A stretch of 64,000 nt of DNA from JAQIBY01 sp963676165 (GTDB taxonomy: Bacteria > Bacteroidota > Bacteroidia > Bacteroidales > ML635J-15). The stretch lies in assembly GCA_963676165.1 (NCBI GenBank), contig OY781043.1:2232001-2296000 (forward strand), written 5' to 3'. The translations under genes were made by a program, and so were the position numbers. The notes below the pieces were generated by a model, which saw nothing but the letters and a program-made list of their open reading frames with translations, did no database searches and was not told where the DNA came from. This document shows positions 8,343 through 15,982 of this stretch, one piece after another (within the stretch, counting starts at the first letter, position 1; each line of letters starts with the position of its first letter).

Positions 8343-10127
8343 TTAATGGTTACCGTTAAATTTTCCTTCTGAAATTGTAATTGCTGTTTCTATCAATGCC
8401 AAATGCGAATATGCCTGAGGGAAATTCCCAAGCAAAGCTTTGGTTTCAAAATCGATATCTTCACTCAACAGACCTAAGTGATTTGTATATCCTAAAACAC
8501 GCTCAAACATAGATTGCGCCTTTTGTTTTTCGCCAATTCGATACAATGCCGCAATTAACCAAAAAGTACAAATGGTAAATGAAGATTTTGGAGTACCGAA
8601 GTCATCTTTGTTTTTGTATCGATACATCAAGCCATCACGACTCAAAGCTTTTTCTGTGGCATAAACTGTTGATTTGTATTTTGGGTCATCCGCAGAAATA
8701 AATCCATAAGACTCCATCAATAAAGTGGAAGCATCTAAGTCTGAAGTCCCATAAGATTGAGTAAAAGCCTGAATGTTTTCATTCCACGCATTTTTCAGTA
8801 CATCAGCTTTAATTTCATCGCGCAAAGCGGACCATTGCTTCACATAATCAGACATTTGAATCATTTCAGCAATTTTCACTCCCCTATCCAAAGCAACCCA
8901 GCAAAGCACTTTTGAAAAGGTAAAATGTCGCTGTTCATTACGGATTTCCCAAATTCCGCGATCAGGTTTTTGCCAATTGCTTTCAACAACTTTCATCATA
9001 CTACGGGTAATAGTCCACAACTCCTCAGAGTTAGACAAACTCACGTCGTAGCGCTTAAACAACTGATAAATCACATCCACAACAACACCATAAATATCGT
9101 TTTGCTTTTGCTGATATGCAGCATTTCCAATACGTACAGGTCGGGATCCTTCATATCCTTCCAAATAATCGAGATGCTTTTCTGTCAATTTCTTTTCCCC
9201 ATTAATTCCATACATAATTTGAATGGACTCATCTTTCACGGGGATAAGCTTAATGATGTAATTCAAATATCTTCGAGCAACATTCAAATGTCCCAAATTC
9301 ACCAGCACCTTAATGGTCATAGAAGCATCCCTCAACCAACAAAATCGGTAATCCCAATTTCGCTCTTCACCAATAGTTTCAGGCAATGAGGTAGTTACAG
9401 CAGCTAGTATTGCACCTGTCGGATTATATGTCAACAACTTTAAGACTAAAGCAGAACGCAAAATTTCATCGTTGTATTTTTGATAGGATTGAGTACGATC
9501 TGACCAATTGAGCCAATACAGCTTTGTTCGTTCCATTTTCAAACAGGCACGATCGGTTGTCACCGGCTTAAGCTTCTGATGGTAAGACAACAAGACAAAA
9601 GCATCTTGCTCCAATGCAATTTCATCAGCATTCAAAATGGATGCAAAATTGAAACTACTGTACAAATATCCAGAATCATAATCTCCGCTGTCAGTAAAGG
9701 ATTTGATATAATCCGGATATATTTCCGACTTTGTTTCTCCCCCAGCATAATTCAAAGCGGGCTGATACAGAATACGAAAAACAGGCTTTCCTTTAACATG
9801 CTTAAAGTAGCGTATTACATCAGGAGGAGCATAGTATTCATTGTTCTCAATCTTATAGCGAGGCATAAAATCAACAATTTCAAACGCATCTTCTCCATTA
9901 TCAAAATGGGTAATCAATAAGTTGGTTTTCGCCAAATATTTCTGAGATACTTGGTATGCATCACTAAGTTCAATAGAAAACTCTCCTCCTTTTTTACGAT
10001 CTAAGATTTTTGCAAAAATGGAAAGGCTATCAAACTTGGGCAAACACAACCATTCGATGCTACCTCGTTTCGATACTAAAGCTGCGCTGCGGCAATTTCC
10101 AATTACTCCGTAATCTAAGCTTTTCAT
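8343..10127 (-). CDS. Glycoside hydrolase family 15 protein (glucoamylase/trehalase-like)
   Basis: GH15 enzymes hydrolyse alpha-glucosidic bonds; bacterial members include trehalases. The 594-aa protein has no signal peptide, so it acts in the cytosol. The N-terminus MKSLDYGVIGNCRSAALVS...GSIEWLCLPKFDS is a typical substrate-pocket entry for bacterial GH15. The (alpha/alpha)6 barrel follows with NWDYRFCWLRDASM (about 262-275), EGYEGSRPVRIGNAA (about 322-336), WVALDRGVKIAE and FTICTFWLIAALYRIG. It is transcribed divergently, 78 bp away, from the trehalose-synthesis fusion gene, which makes trehalose degradation or turnover the likely role. The specific substrate is inference. Confidence 0.9.
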   Translation of the reverse strand: MKSLDYGVIGNCRSAALVSKRGSIEWLCLPKFDSLSIFAKILDRKKGGEFSIELSDAYQVSQKYLAKTNLLITHFDNGEDAFEIVDFMPRYKIENNEYYAPPDVIRYFKHVKGKPVFRILYQPALNYAGGETKSEIYPDYIKSFTDSGDYDSGYLYSSFNFASILNADEIALEQDAFVLLSYHQKLKPVTTDRACLKMERTKLYWLNWSDRTQSYQKYNDEILRSALVLKLLTYNPTGAILAAVTTSLPETIGEERNWDYRFCWLRDASMTIKVLVNLGHLNVARRYLNYIIKLIPVKDESIQIMYGINGEKKLTEKHLDYLEGYEGSRPVRIGNAAYQQKQNDIYGVVVDVIYQLFKRYDVSLSNSEELWTITRSMMKVVESNWQKPDRGIWEIRNEQRHFTFSKVLCWVALDRGVKIAEMIQMSDYVKQWSALRDEIKADVLKNAWNENIQAFTQSYGTSDLDASTLLMESYGFISADDPKYKSTVYATEKALSRDGLMYRYKNKDDFGTPKSSFTICTFWLIAALYRIGEKQKAQSMFERVLGYTNHLGLLSEDIDFETKALLGNFPQAYSHLALIETAITISEGKFNGNH

Positions 10128-10205
10128 TATTCTATCGTTAATTTATTCCCGTAAATATGGTCATGTGCTAAAATATTTGTATTTTTTGACAAAACCTGAT
10201 GAATT

Positions 10206-12401
10206 ATGAAAAGAATTATCATTATATCGAACCGATTACCTTTAAGTTTGGATTTTTCCGGAGATAAAATTTCTGTCAAACAAGGAATTGGAGGCCTTGC
10301 CACAGGGATGAAACCCGTACATGAAAACTACGACAGTTTATGGTTTGGATGGCCTATGTATGACCCAAAAACTATAGGCAAAGAAAAAACAAAAGAGGCA
10401 GAAGCATTGCTACAACAGAACGATTGTGCCCCTGTGTATCTTGACGAAAAAGACATTGACAATTATTATTACGGATTTAGCAATCGTACCATTTGGCCTC
10501 TTTTCCATTATTTTTTGCAATACACTGAGTACAAGACAGAATTCTGGGAGTCTTATGTTCGGGTAAATCAACTTTTTGCCGATGCCATTGCAGAACAAGT
10601 GAAGGAAGATGATCACATCTGGATTCATGATTATCACCTGTTTTTATTGCCTCAAATGCTCAGAGAAAAATTCCCGAACATTAACATTGGTTTCTTTCTT
10701 CACATCCCATTTCCATCCTATGAAGTTTTTAGACTATTACCTTGGCGGAAAGAAATTATTCGTGGTATTTTAGGTTCTGATTTAGTCGGATTTCACACGT
10801 ACGATTATGAACGTCACTTTCGGTCATGTGCTCATCGCCTCCTAGGTTACGATTCAGATTTCAATAAAGTACAAATGAACACACGGGAAATACATCTTGA
10901 CGTATTCCCTATGGGAATTGACTACGATTATTTTGAAAATCTAGCCATAGAAAAACGAAATCGTTCGGTGAAAGACAAATCGGAAATCCAAAAAGAAATT
11001 GACAAATATTTCTTAACTGCACCTGATCGTAAACTCATTCTAAGCATTGACAGACTTGACTATAGCAAAGGTATCCCGAACCGGCTTTGGGCTTACGAAC
11101 ATTTTCTTGAAAAATACCCTCAACATCGAGGTAAAGTTACCTTGATGATGCTGGCAACACCTACACGCAGTAATGTCCCACAATATCAGCAAATGAAACG
11201 TGAGGTTGACGAACTTGTCGGACGAATAAACGGGGAATACGGAATGATAAACTGGACTCCGATTTGGTATTTCTACCGCAGTATGCCATTGGACAAACTA
11301 ATTGAACTGTATCTTGCTAGCGATATTGCTCTACTCACACCAATCAGAGATGGGATGAATTTGGTTGCGAAAGAATATCTTGCATCAAAACCAGACAATA
11401 AAGGGGTTTTGATTTTAAGTGAGATGGCAGGTTCTGCAAAAGAAATGAGTGAAGCACTTATCATAAATCCAAACAACACCTCAGAAATTGCAGATGCCAT
11501 ACACCAAGCAATCACCATGTCGGAAGAGGAGCAATTTCAGCGAAATAAAACGCTAAAAGAAAGATTGAAACGCTATGACATTGACAAATGGGCAAACGAT
11601 TTTCTGAGCAGTCTGGAAAAACAATCGAAGAAACGTGAGATCTATCGTCCGAAAAACATGGAAACTGTTCGCGATTCAATTTTAACTGATTACGAAGAAG
11701 CTGTATCACGCATAATCTTTTTGGATTATGATGGTACATTAAAATCTTTCCATAACGATCCACAAATGGCTTATCCTGATGAAGGTTTGTACAAAATATT
11801 GGGAAAAATAACCTCCAATCCCCAAAACACAGTCATCATTATAAGTGGCAGAGACAAAGACACATTGGACAAATGGTTTGGCAACAGAGGTCTTAAGCTC
11901 ATTGCAGAACACGGTGTATGGGTATGCAAAGAAGGGAATTGGGAAATGACAGCCCAAATGAATGATGAATGGAAAGATACATTCCGTCCTATTATACAAT
12001 GGTATGTTGATCGCACTCCTGGAAGTTTCTTTGAAGAGAAAAACTATTCTCTGGTATGGCATTACCGAAAATCAGACCCTGAGCTTGGGAAAAATCGTGC
12101 CATAGAGCTTAAAGATGAAGTGAATAGCATGATTGCCAATCACAATCTGGAAATTATGGAAGGAAATAAAGTCATCGAATTAAAAACGAGCGGTATTAAC
12201 AAAGGACAAGCAGCATTGAATCATATGTCCGGCAAAAATTACGACTTTATTTTAGCAATTGGTGATGATTGGACTGATGAGTTTCTATTTCGTGCGTTAC
12301 CAAAGTCTGCATATACCATAAAAGTTGGTAATATAAATACTGTCGCACACATTTTAATCGATTCGGTTAAAGATGTCAGAGAATTTCTTAAAATGCTTTA
12401 A
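10206..12401 (+). CDS. Bifunctional trehalose-6-phosphate synthase/phosphatase (OtsA-OtsB fusion)
   Basis: The 731-aa protein joins both steps of trehalose synthesis. Residues 1 to about 470 are the GT20 synthase (UDP-glucose + glucose-6-phosphate to trehalose-6-phosphate): SNRLPLS, GIGGLATGM, WIHDYHLFLLPQML, DRLDYSKGIPNR (sugar-phosphate binding) and DGMNLVAKEY...LILSEMAGSA. From about 500 is the HAD phosphatase: catalytic LDYDGT (Asp about 507), IISGRD, and GDDWTDEFLF near the end. All catalytic motifs look intact. It sits divergently from the GH15 gene. Trehalose normally serves as osmolyte or stress protectant. Confidence 0.95.
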   Translation: MKRIIIISNRLPLSLDFSGDKISVKQGIGGLATGMKPVHENYDSLWFGWPMYDPKTIGKEKTKEAEALLQQNDCAPVYLDEKDIDNYYYGFSNRTIWPLFHYFLQYTEYKTEFWESYVRVNQLFADAIAEQVKEDDHIWIHDYHLFLLPQMLREKFPNINIGFFLHIPFPSYEVFRLLPWRKEIIRGILGSDLVGFHTYDYERHFRSCAHRLLGYDSDFNKVQMNTREIHLDVFPMGIDYDYFENLAIEKRNRSVKDKSEIQKEIDKYFLTAPDRKLILSIDRLDYSKGIPNRLWAYEHFLEKYPQHRGKVTLMMLATPTRSNVPQYQQMKREVDELVGRINGEYGMINWTPIWYFYRSMPLDKLIELYLASDIALLTPIRDGMNLVAKEYLASKPDNKGVLILSEMAGSAKEMSEALIINPNNTSEIADAIHQAITMSEEEQFQRNKTLKERLKRYDIDKWANDFLSSLEKQSKKREIYRPKNMETVRDSILTDYEEAVSRIIFLDYDGTLKSFHNDPQMAYPDEGLYKILGKITSNPQNTVIIISGRDKDTLDKWFGNRGLKLIAEHGVWVCKEGNWEMTAQMNDEWKDTFRPIIQWYVDRTPGSFFEEKNYSLVWHYRKSDPELGKNRAIELKDEVNSMIANHNLEIMEGNKVIELKTSGINKGQAALNHMSGKNYDFILAIGDDWTDEFLFRALPKSAYTIKVGNINTVAHILIDSVKDVREFLKML

Positions 12402-12460
12402 TTTTTGATTCGACTGCAAATTTTAGAGGAATACTATATCAACTATAATTTTCAAATACT

Positions 12461-12673
12461 TGTCAGAGCTAAAGCCCTCTGAGTTTTGCATTTAGCCTCT
12501 AACCTCGACATAATATCGAGGTAAATAGGCTTATGAAATTGAGTTGAGTCAATCCGGGATTGCCCGAAAAAAGTGACCTAATAACTGGATAACCTGTGAA
12601 ATGCAACGACTAACCACGACCTTCAGGTCGTGGTGGGAAGTAAATGCAAGTGGAAGGGGCTTTAGCCCTGACA
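12461..12673. repeat. REPIN-like element: two inverted REP-type units
   Basis: Two arms of about 37 bp face each other (12461-12497 and 12637-12673); both read TGTCAG.GCTAAAGCCC from the outside inward and share a further TTGCATTTA. Inside each arm lies a hairpin: CCTCGA / TCGAGG at 12503-12521 on the left, and a perfect 10-bp stem ACCACGACCT / AGGTCGTGGT with a 2-base loop at 12613-12634 on the right. Two hairpin units in inverted order is the layout of REPINs, which are moved by RAYT transposases encoded elsewhere. The 12402-12844 interval holds no gene. Confidence 0.65.
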
Positions 12674-12844
12674 GTAAAATAATAAGCGTATGCTCATCAA
12701 TTCCTAATTTGAAATATTCTGAATTTATCATACAATTATTATCCCCAAAAATGGTAGTAGAACCAATTTATTCTTAGGAACTATTTGAAAATAACAAGCA
12801 ATTTGCTACTTTTACGAAAACAAACACTAAAACCTATAAGTACT

Positions 12845-13201
12845 ATGAAAAAACTATCAATCTTTATGTTTGCAGCAATCTTTGGATTATTTGCTGTATC
12901 ATGCAACAACGGTGAAGAAGCTACTGACGAAGAAACAAAAACGGAAGAAGTAACTGCTAACGAAACTCAAGACGAAGAAGCAATGGACGAAGAAGCAGTT
13001 CAACAAACTACTGCTGACGAAACGATGGTTGAAACAACAACTGAAGAAACACCTGCAAATGACAAAAAAGCAGTTCAAGACGAATCAGATGTAAAAGAAA
13101 TAAGCGCGTTAAAAACAGAAATCAACAAAGTTGAAGTTGACGCAGAAGAAGTTGCAAAAAGAGGAGAAACAAAAGAAAAATCTAACAAGATTCAACCTTA
13201 A
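12845..13201 (+). CDS. Small acidic lipoprotein
   Basis: The 118-aa product starts at MKKLSIF; an in-frame ATG 60 bp upstream would put 20 extra residues before the signal peptide and is unlikely. The lipobox FAVSC places the lipidated cysteine at residue 20. The mature part is almost entirely Glu, Asp, Thr, Ala and Lys, with repeats of the type DEE, TEE and TADE, and is probably unstructured. A terminator follows 22 bp after the stop. No enzymatic function is visible. The lack of tightly linked genes suggests a single-gene transcript. Confidence 0.85.
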   Translation: MKKLSIFMFAAIFGLFAVSCNNGEEATDEETKTEEVTANETQDEEAMDEEAVQQTTADETMVETTTEETPANDKKAVQDESDVKEISALKTEINKVEVDAEEVAKRGETKEKSNKIQP

Positions 13202-13223
13202 TTCTTTGAAAAAATATTACTTT

Positions 13224-13247
13224 AGGGGCTGATTAGCCCCTTTTTTT
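13224..13247 (+). terminator. Rho-independent terminator touching the next start codon
   Basis: The perfect stem AGGGGCT / AGCCCCT has a 4-base loop GATT and is followed by a T7 run. The run ends one base before the ATG of the glycosyltransferase gene at 13248. Confidence 0.9.
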
Positions 13248-14159
13248 ATGCTGTCAATTTGCATCCCCATATACAACACTGTCCCACTGGATCTCTTGCG
13301 TGCTCTCAGCAAGCAAGCAAATCGATTGGATTTTTCATATGAAATCATTTTATTAAATGATGCCTCTACAACTGACATAGAAAACGATTTAAACCAAGCT
13401 TCAAAAATTGAGCAGGTAAAGATTTATCATAATGATAAAAATCTTGGCAGATCTGTTTCCAGAAATAAATTGGGAGATTTAGCACGCTATGCTTTTCTAC
13501 TGTTTATCGATGGCGATTCAGGTATGCAAAATGGCAATTACCTAAAACAATACAGTGACTATCTAAAAACAGGAATTGTGTGCTGTGGAGGAACAAGTTA
13601 TCAAGAAGGCAATCAGAACAAAGATGAAATTTTGCGTCTTACATACGGTAGGAAACGAGAAAGTCGCGATGCAAAAACACGCAAAATCAATCCATATCAA
13701 TCCTTTACAACCCACCATTTTTTGATTGACAAGAAAGTATTTCAACGCATTCAATTTGATACAAGCATCAAAGGATATGGGCATGAGGATACTCTTTTCG
13801 GACTAGAATTAAAGAAGCAAAACATACCCATTATTCACATTGACAATTCGCTTTACCATCTAGGTATTGATAAAACTGAAGTTTTCCTTAATAAAACAAA
13901 AGAAGGAGTTAGAAACCTAGCCAATTTATATGCACGTTATAAGCGTGATGAAGATTTTGCCAATGCAATTCATCTCGTTCGTTTTTACCAGAAGCAAAAA
14001 TCCATGAGAATGCTATGGATCTGGTCAATTTTCCTCGCAATGCTAAATCCAATCATAAAACTCAACTTAAACAGCAAACATCCATCACTGAAATTATTTG
14101 ACCTGTTCAAACTGAAAATTTTTATTAAGGCTAACAACAAGCTGAAAAACGAAGAATAA
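13248..14159 (+). CDS. Family 2 glycosyltransferase
   Basis: This 303-aa GT-A enzyme begins at the usual family position: MLSICIPIYN, then EIILLNDAS (nucleotide-sugar binding), NLGRSVSRN, and the metal-binding DxD as FIDGDSG (about residue 86). The acceptor side has KGYGHEDTLFG (about 180). A hydrophobic segment near 245-262 may tether it to the membrane. The sugar and acceptor are unknown; glycosyltransferases of this kind usually build surface polysaccharide or glycolipid. The start lies directly behind a terminator, leaving no room for a normal leader. The stop overlaps the start of an MFS pseudogene (TAATG), showing that the two once formed an operon. Confidence 0.9.
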   Translation: MLSICIPIYNTVPLDLLRALSKQANRLDFSYEIILLNDASTTDIENDLNQASKIEQVKIYHNDKNLGRSVSRNKLGDLARYAFLLFIDGDSGMQNGNYLKQYSDYLKTGIVCCGGTSYQEGNQNKDEILRLTYGRKRESRDAKTRKINPYQSFTTHHFLIDKKVFQRIQFDTSIKGYGHEDTLFGLELKKQNIPIIHIDNSLYHLGIDKTEVFLNKTKEGVRNLANLYARYKRDEDFANAIHLVRFYQKQKSMRMLWIWSIFLAMLNPIIKLNLNSKHPSLKLFDLFKLKIFIKANNKLKNEE

Positions 14160-14652
14160 TGAGCTGGACAAGAAAACAAATTTCCATTATGATAATCGTT
14201 GCGACAACATCATTCATGGCAATTTTTCTAATTTCATCGGTTAATATTACTTTACCAGCGATTGAAAAAAGTTTTCATATGAATGTAATACAACTAAACT
14301 AAGTTGTAACTGCTTTTTTATTTTCCACAGCAGCATCTATTTTATGTGGATTTTCTGTCAGTGGCAACATGCTGATCATATTACAATTTATTCAAAGAAT
14401 TGGAGGCGTTTTTGCAAGTACAACCTGACCAGCTATTTTGGCATCAGCATTTCCACAATCGTCACGAGAAAGAGTACTTGGCACTTCGGTTACAGCAACT
14501 TATTCAGGCTTAGCATTTGTCTCATTTGCAGGAGGTATCATCACTCAGTATTAGGATGGCAATTCATTTTGAATGTGAATCTTGTGCATTATCTTTTTTC
14601 AATGGATATCCAGGAGTCAATCTTGATACTCGTTACTTCAAAAAAGTGGTAA
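14159..14652 (+). pseudogene. DHA2-type MFS transporter, degraded
   Basis: Translation from the ATG at 14159 gives a clear EmrB/QacA-like N-terminus (SFMAIFLISSVNITLPAIEK) interrupted by in-frame stops: TAA at 14300 (where a Trp is expected before VVTAFLFSTAAS), TGA at 14426 (where a Gly is expected in the ST-G-PAILASAFP motif) and TAG at 14552, where one T has been lost and GWQFILNVNL continues in the next frame. The segment between STAASI and LCGFS is short by roughly one helix and loop, including motif A. Everything after the fourth or fifth membrane helix is missing. It was probably an efflux pump of the drug:H+ antiporter family. Confidence 0.9.
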
Positions 14653-14885
14653 TGGAAAACATTATTGAGTAATTCTTCAAAAAAGCTAATTGAAAAACAG
14701 TTTTGAATTGGAGTGTGAGTAATGAGGGGTTTTCTTGCAATCCCTCAGACTTTCCAACTCACATCAAGGAAAAATCGTCTTTCCCCTCTCAAAGCTTAGA
14801 CGAGTGAGTTTATTTACAAATCTTCTTATTAAACAGGCAAATAATAATTTTTTCACATCTTTGTCACGCATCAATTTGAGAAATC

Positions 14886-15701
14886 ATGAAAAAGACAAAA
14901 CACTTAATTTACATCGTAACAATGCTTGTATTTCTGTCATGTTCGACGGTTCCTTTAATTAATCGCAAACAAGTGTTACTGGTACCTCAATCGGAAATGT
15001 TAGCAATGAGTGCAACATCCTACCAAGGTTTTTTAGACACCAATCAAGTTGTCCAGCATACCACAGATGCTAAACGGGTTAAATCAGTAGGGAATCACAT
15101 TTCTCAAGCTGTCGAATCATTTTTAACCGAAAAAGGGTTAGAGAATCGCATATCACAATTTGAGTGGCAATTTAACCTGGTTGAAAGCGAAATCCCTAAT
15201 GCATGGTGCATGCCTGGCGGACGCATAGTCTTTTACGAAGGCATAATGCCGTATTGTGAAACAGACGCAGGCATTGCTGTTGTTATGTCACATGAAATAG
15301 GACACGCAGTTGCCAGACATGGGAACGAACGCATGAGTCAATCATTAATGGTTACTATGGGAAACATGGCATTGAGTGAGTTCATGAGTTCAAAACCAGA
15401 AGAAACTCAAGCCCTATTTTTGGGTGCATTTGCCATTGGATCGCAAGTTGGAGTACTGCTCCCCTATTCTCGTAAACACGAGTACGAAGCAGACAAACTC
15501 GGACTTATATTTATGGCAATGGCAGGATACAATCCAGAGGAGGCAATTCACTTCTGGGAGCGCATGATGCAAAACGGAGGAATTAAGCCACCGGAATTTT
15601 TAAGCACACATCCTGCTGATGCAAATCGTATTGCTGCAATGAGAGAAGCCATGCCTGAAGCGATGAAATATTACGAAGCATCAGACAAAAAATCTTTTTA
15701 A
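14886..15701 (+). CDS. M48-family zinc metalloprotease lipoprotein
   Basis: This 271-aa peptidase resembles the periplasmic M48 proteases (BepA/LoiP group) that degrade or help fold outer-membrane proteins. The signal peptide ends in a lipobox, MLVFLSC, giving lipidated Cys19. The zinc motif HEIGH is at about 136-140 (VVMSHEIGHAVARH) and the third ligand is the Glu of HEYEADKLG at about 199. The C-terminus has FLSTHPADANRIAAM, typical of the family. It lacks the TPR domain of BepA. It stands alone behind the MFS pseudogene; no clear promoter was identified. Confidence 0.93.
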   Translation: MKKTKHLIYIVTMLVFLSCSTVPLINRKQVLLVPQSEMLAMSATSYQGFLDTNQVVQHTTDAKRVKSVGNHISQAVESFLTEKGLENRISQFEWQFNLVESEIPNAWCMPGGRIVFYEGIMPYCETDAGIAVVMSHEIGHAVARHGNERMSQSLMVTMGNMALSEFMSSKPEETQALFLGAFAIGSQVGVLLPYSRKHEYEADKLGLIFMAMAGYNPEEAIHFWERMMQNGGIKPPEFLSTHPADANRIAAMREAMPEAMKYYEASDKKSF

Positions 15702-15790
15702 AACACATTGAACATCCGCGCTCATTTATTGGTCACATAAATGTTGAATCAAGAGAATTATCAAAACAACATTTATAATTGGCGTAAAAT

Positions 15791-15957
15791 AATACCGATT
15801 AAACATCAAAATGATGCATACTTTCACTTCGTTCAGTATGCCTGTTTTGCTGTAATTATCGGCATTAACCATTGTAGTCTCAGGATTTCTTTGTCAATCA
15901 TCCTGAAACACAATTGGTATAACAACTTCTCCAAAACACAAGGTATTGGAGAAGTTG
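15791..15957. other. Three consecutive stem-loops in an intergenic region
   Basis: Hairpin 1 spans 15791-15866 (outer arms AATACCGATTA and TAATTATCGGCATT, inner GCATACT / AGTATGC). Hairpin 2 spans 15868-15918 (ACCATTGTAGTCTCAGGATT against AATCATCCTGAAACACAATTGGT, imperfect). Hairpin 3 spans 15923-15957 (perfect 11-bp stem CAACTTCTCCA / TGGAGAAGTTG). They are separated by one and four bases. No gene is convincing in 15702-15982; a 75-codon frame at 15741-15968 simply reads through the hairpins. Confidence 0.6.
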
Positions 15958-15982
15958 AAATGAATTAGCATGTTAAAATGTT

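Noticed and set aside
12549..12731. 60-codon minus-strand frame
   Set aside because: It spans the REPIN-like element and its hairpins; no support for coding.
15741..15968. 75-codon plus-strand frame
   Set aside because: It reads across three hairpins, lacks protein-like composition and has no promoter or family.
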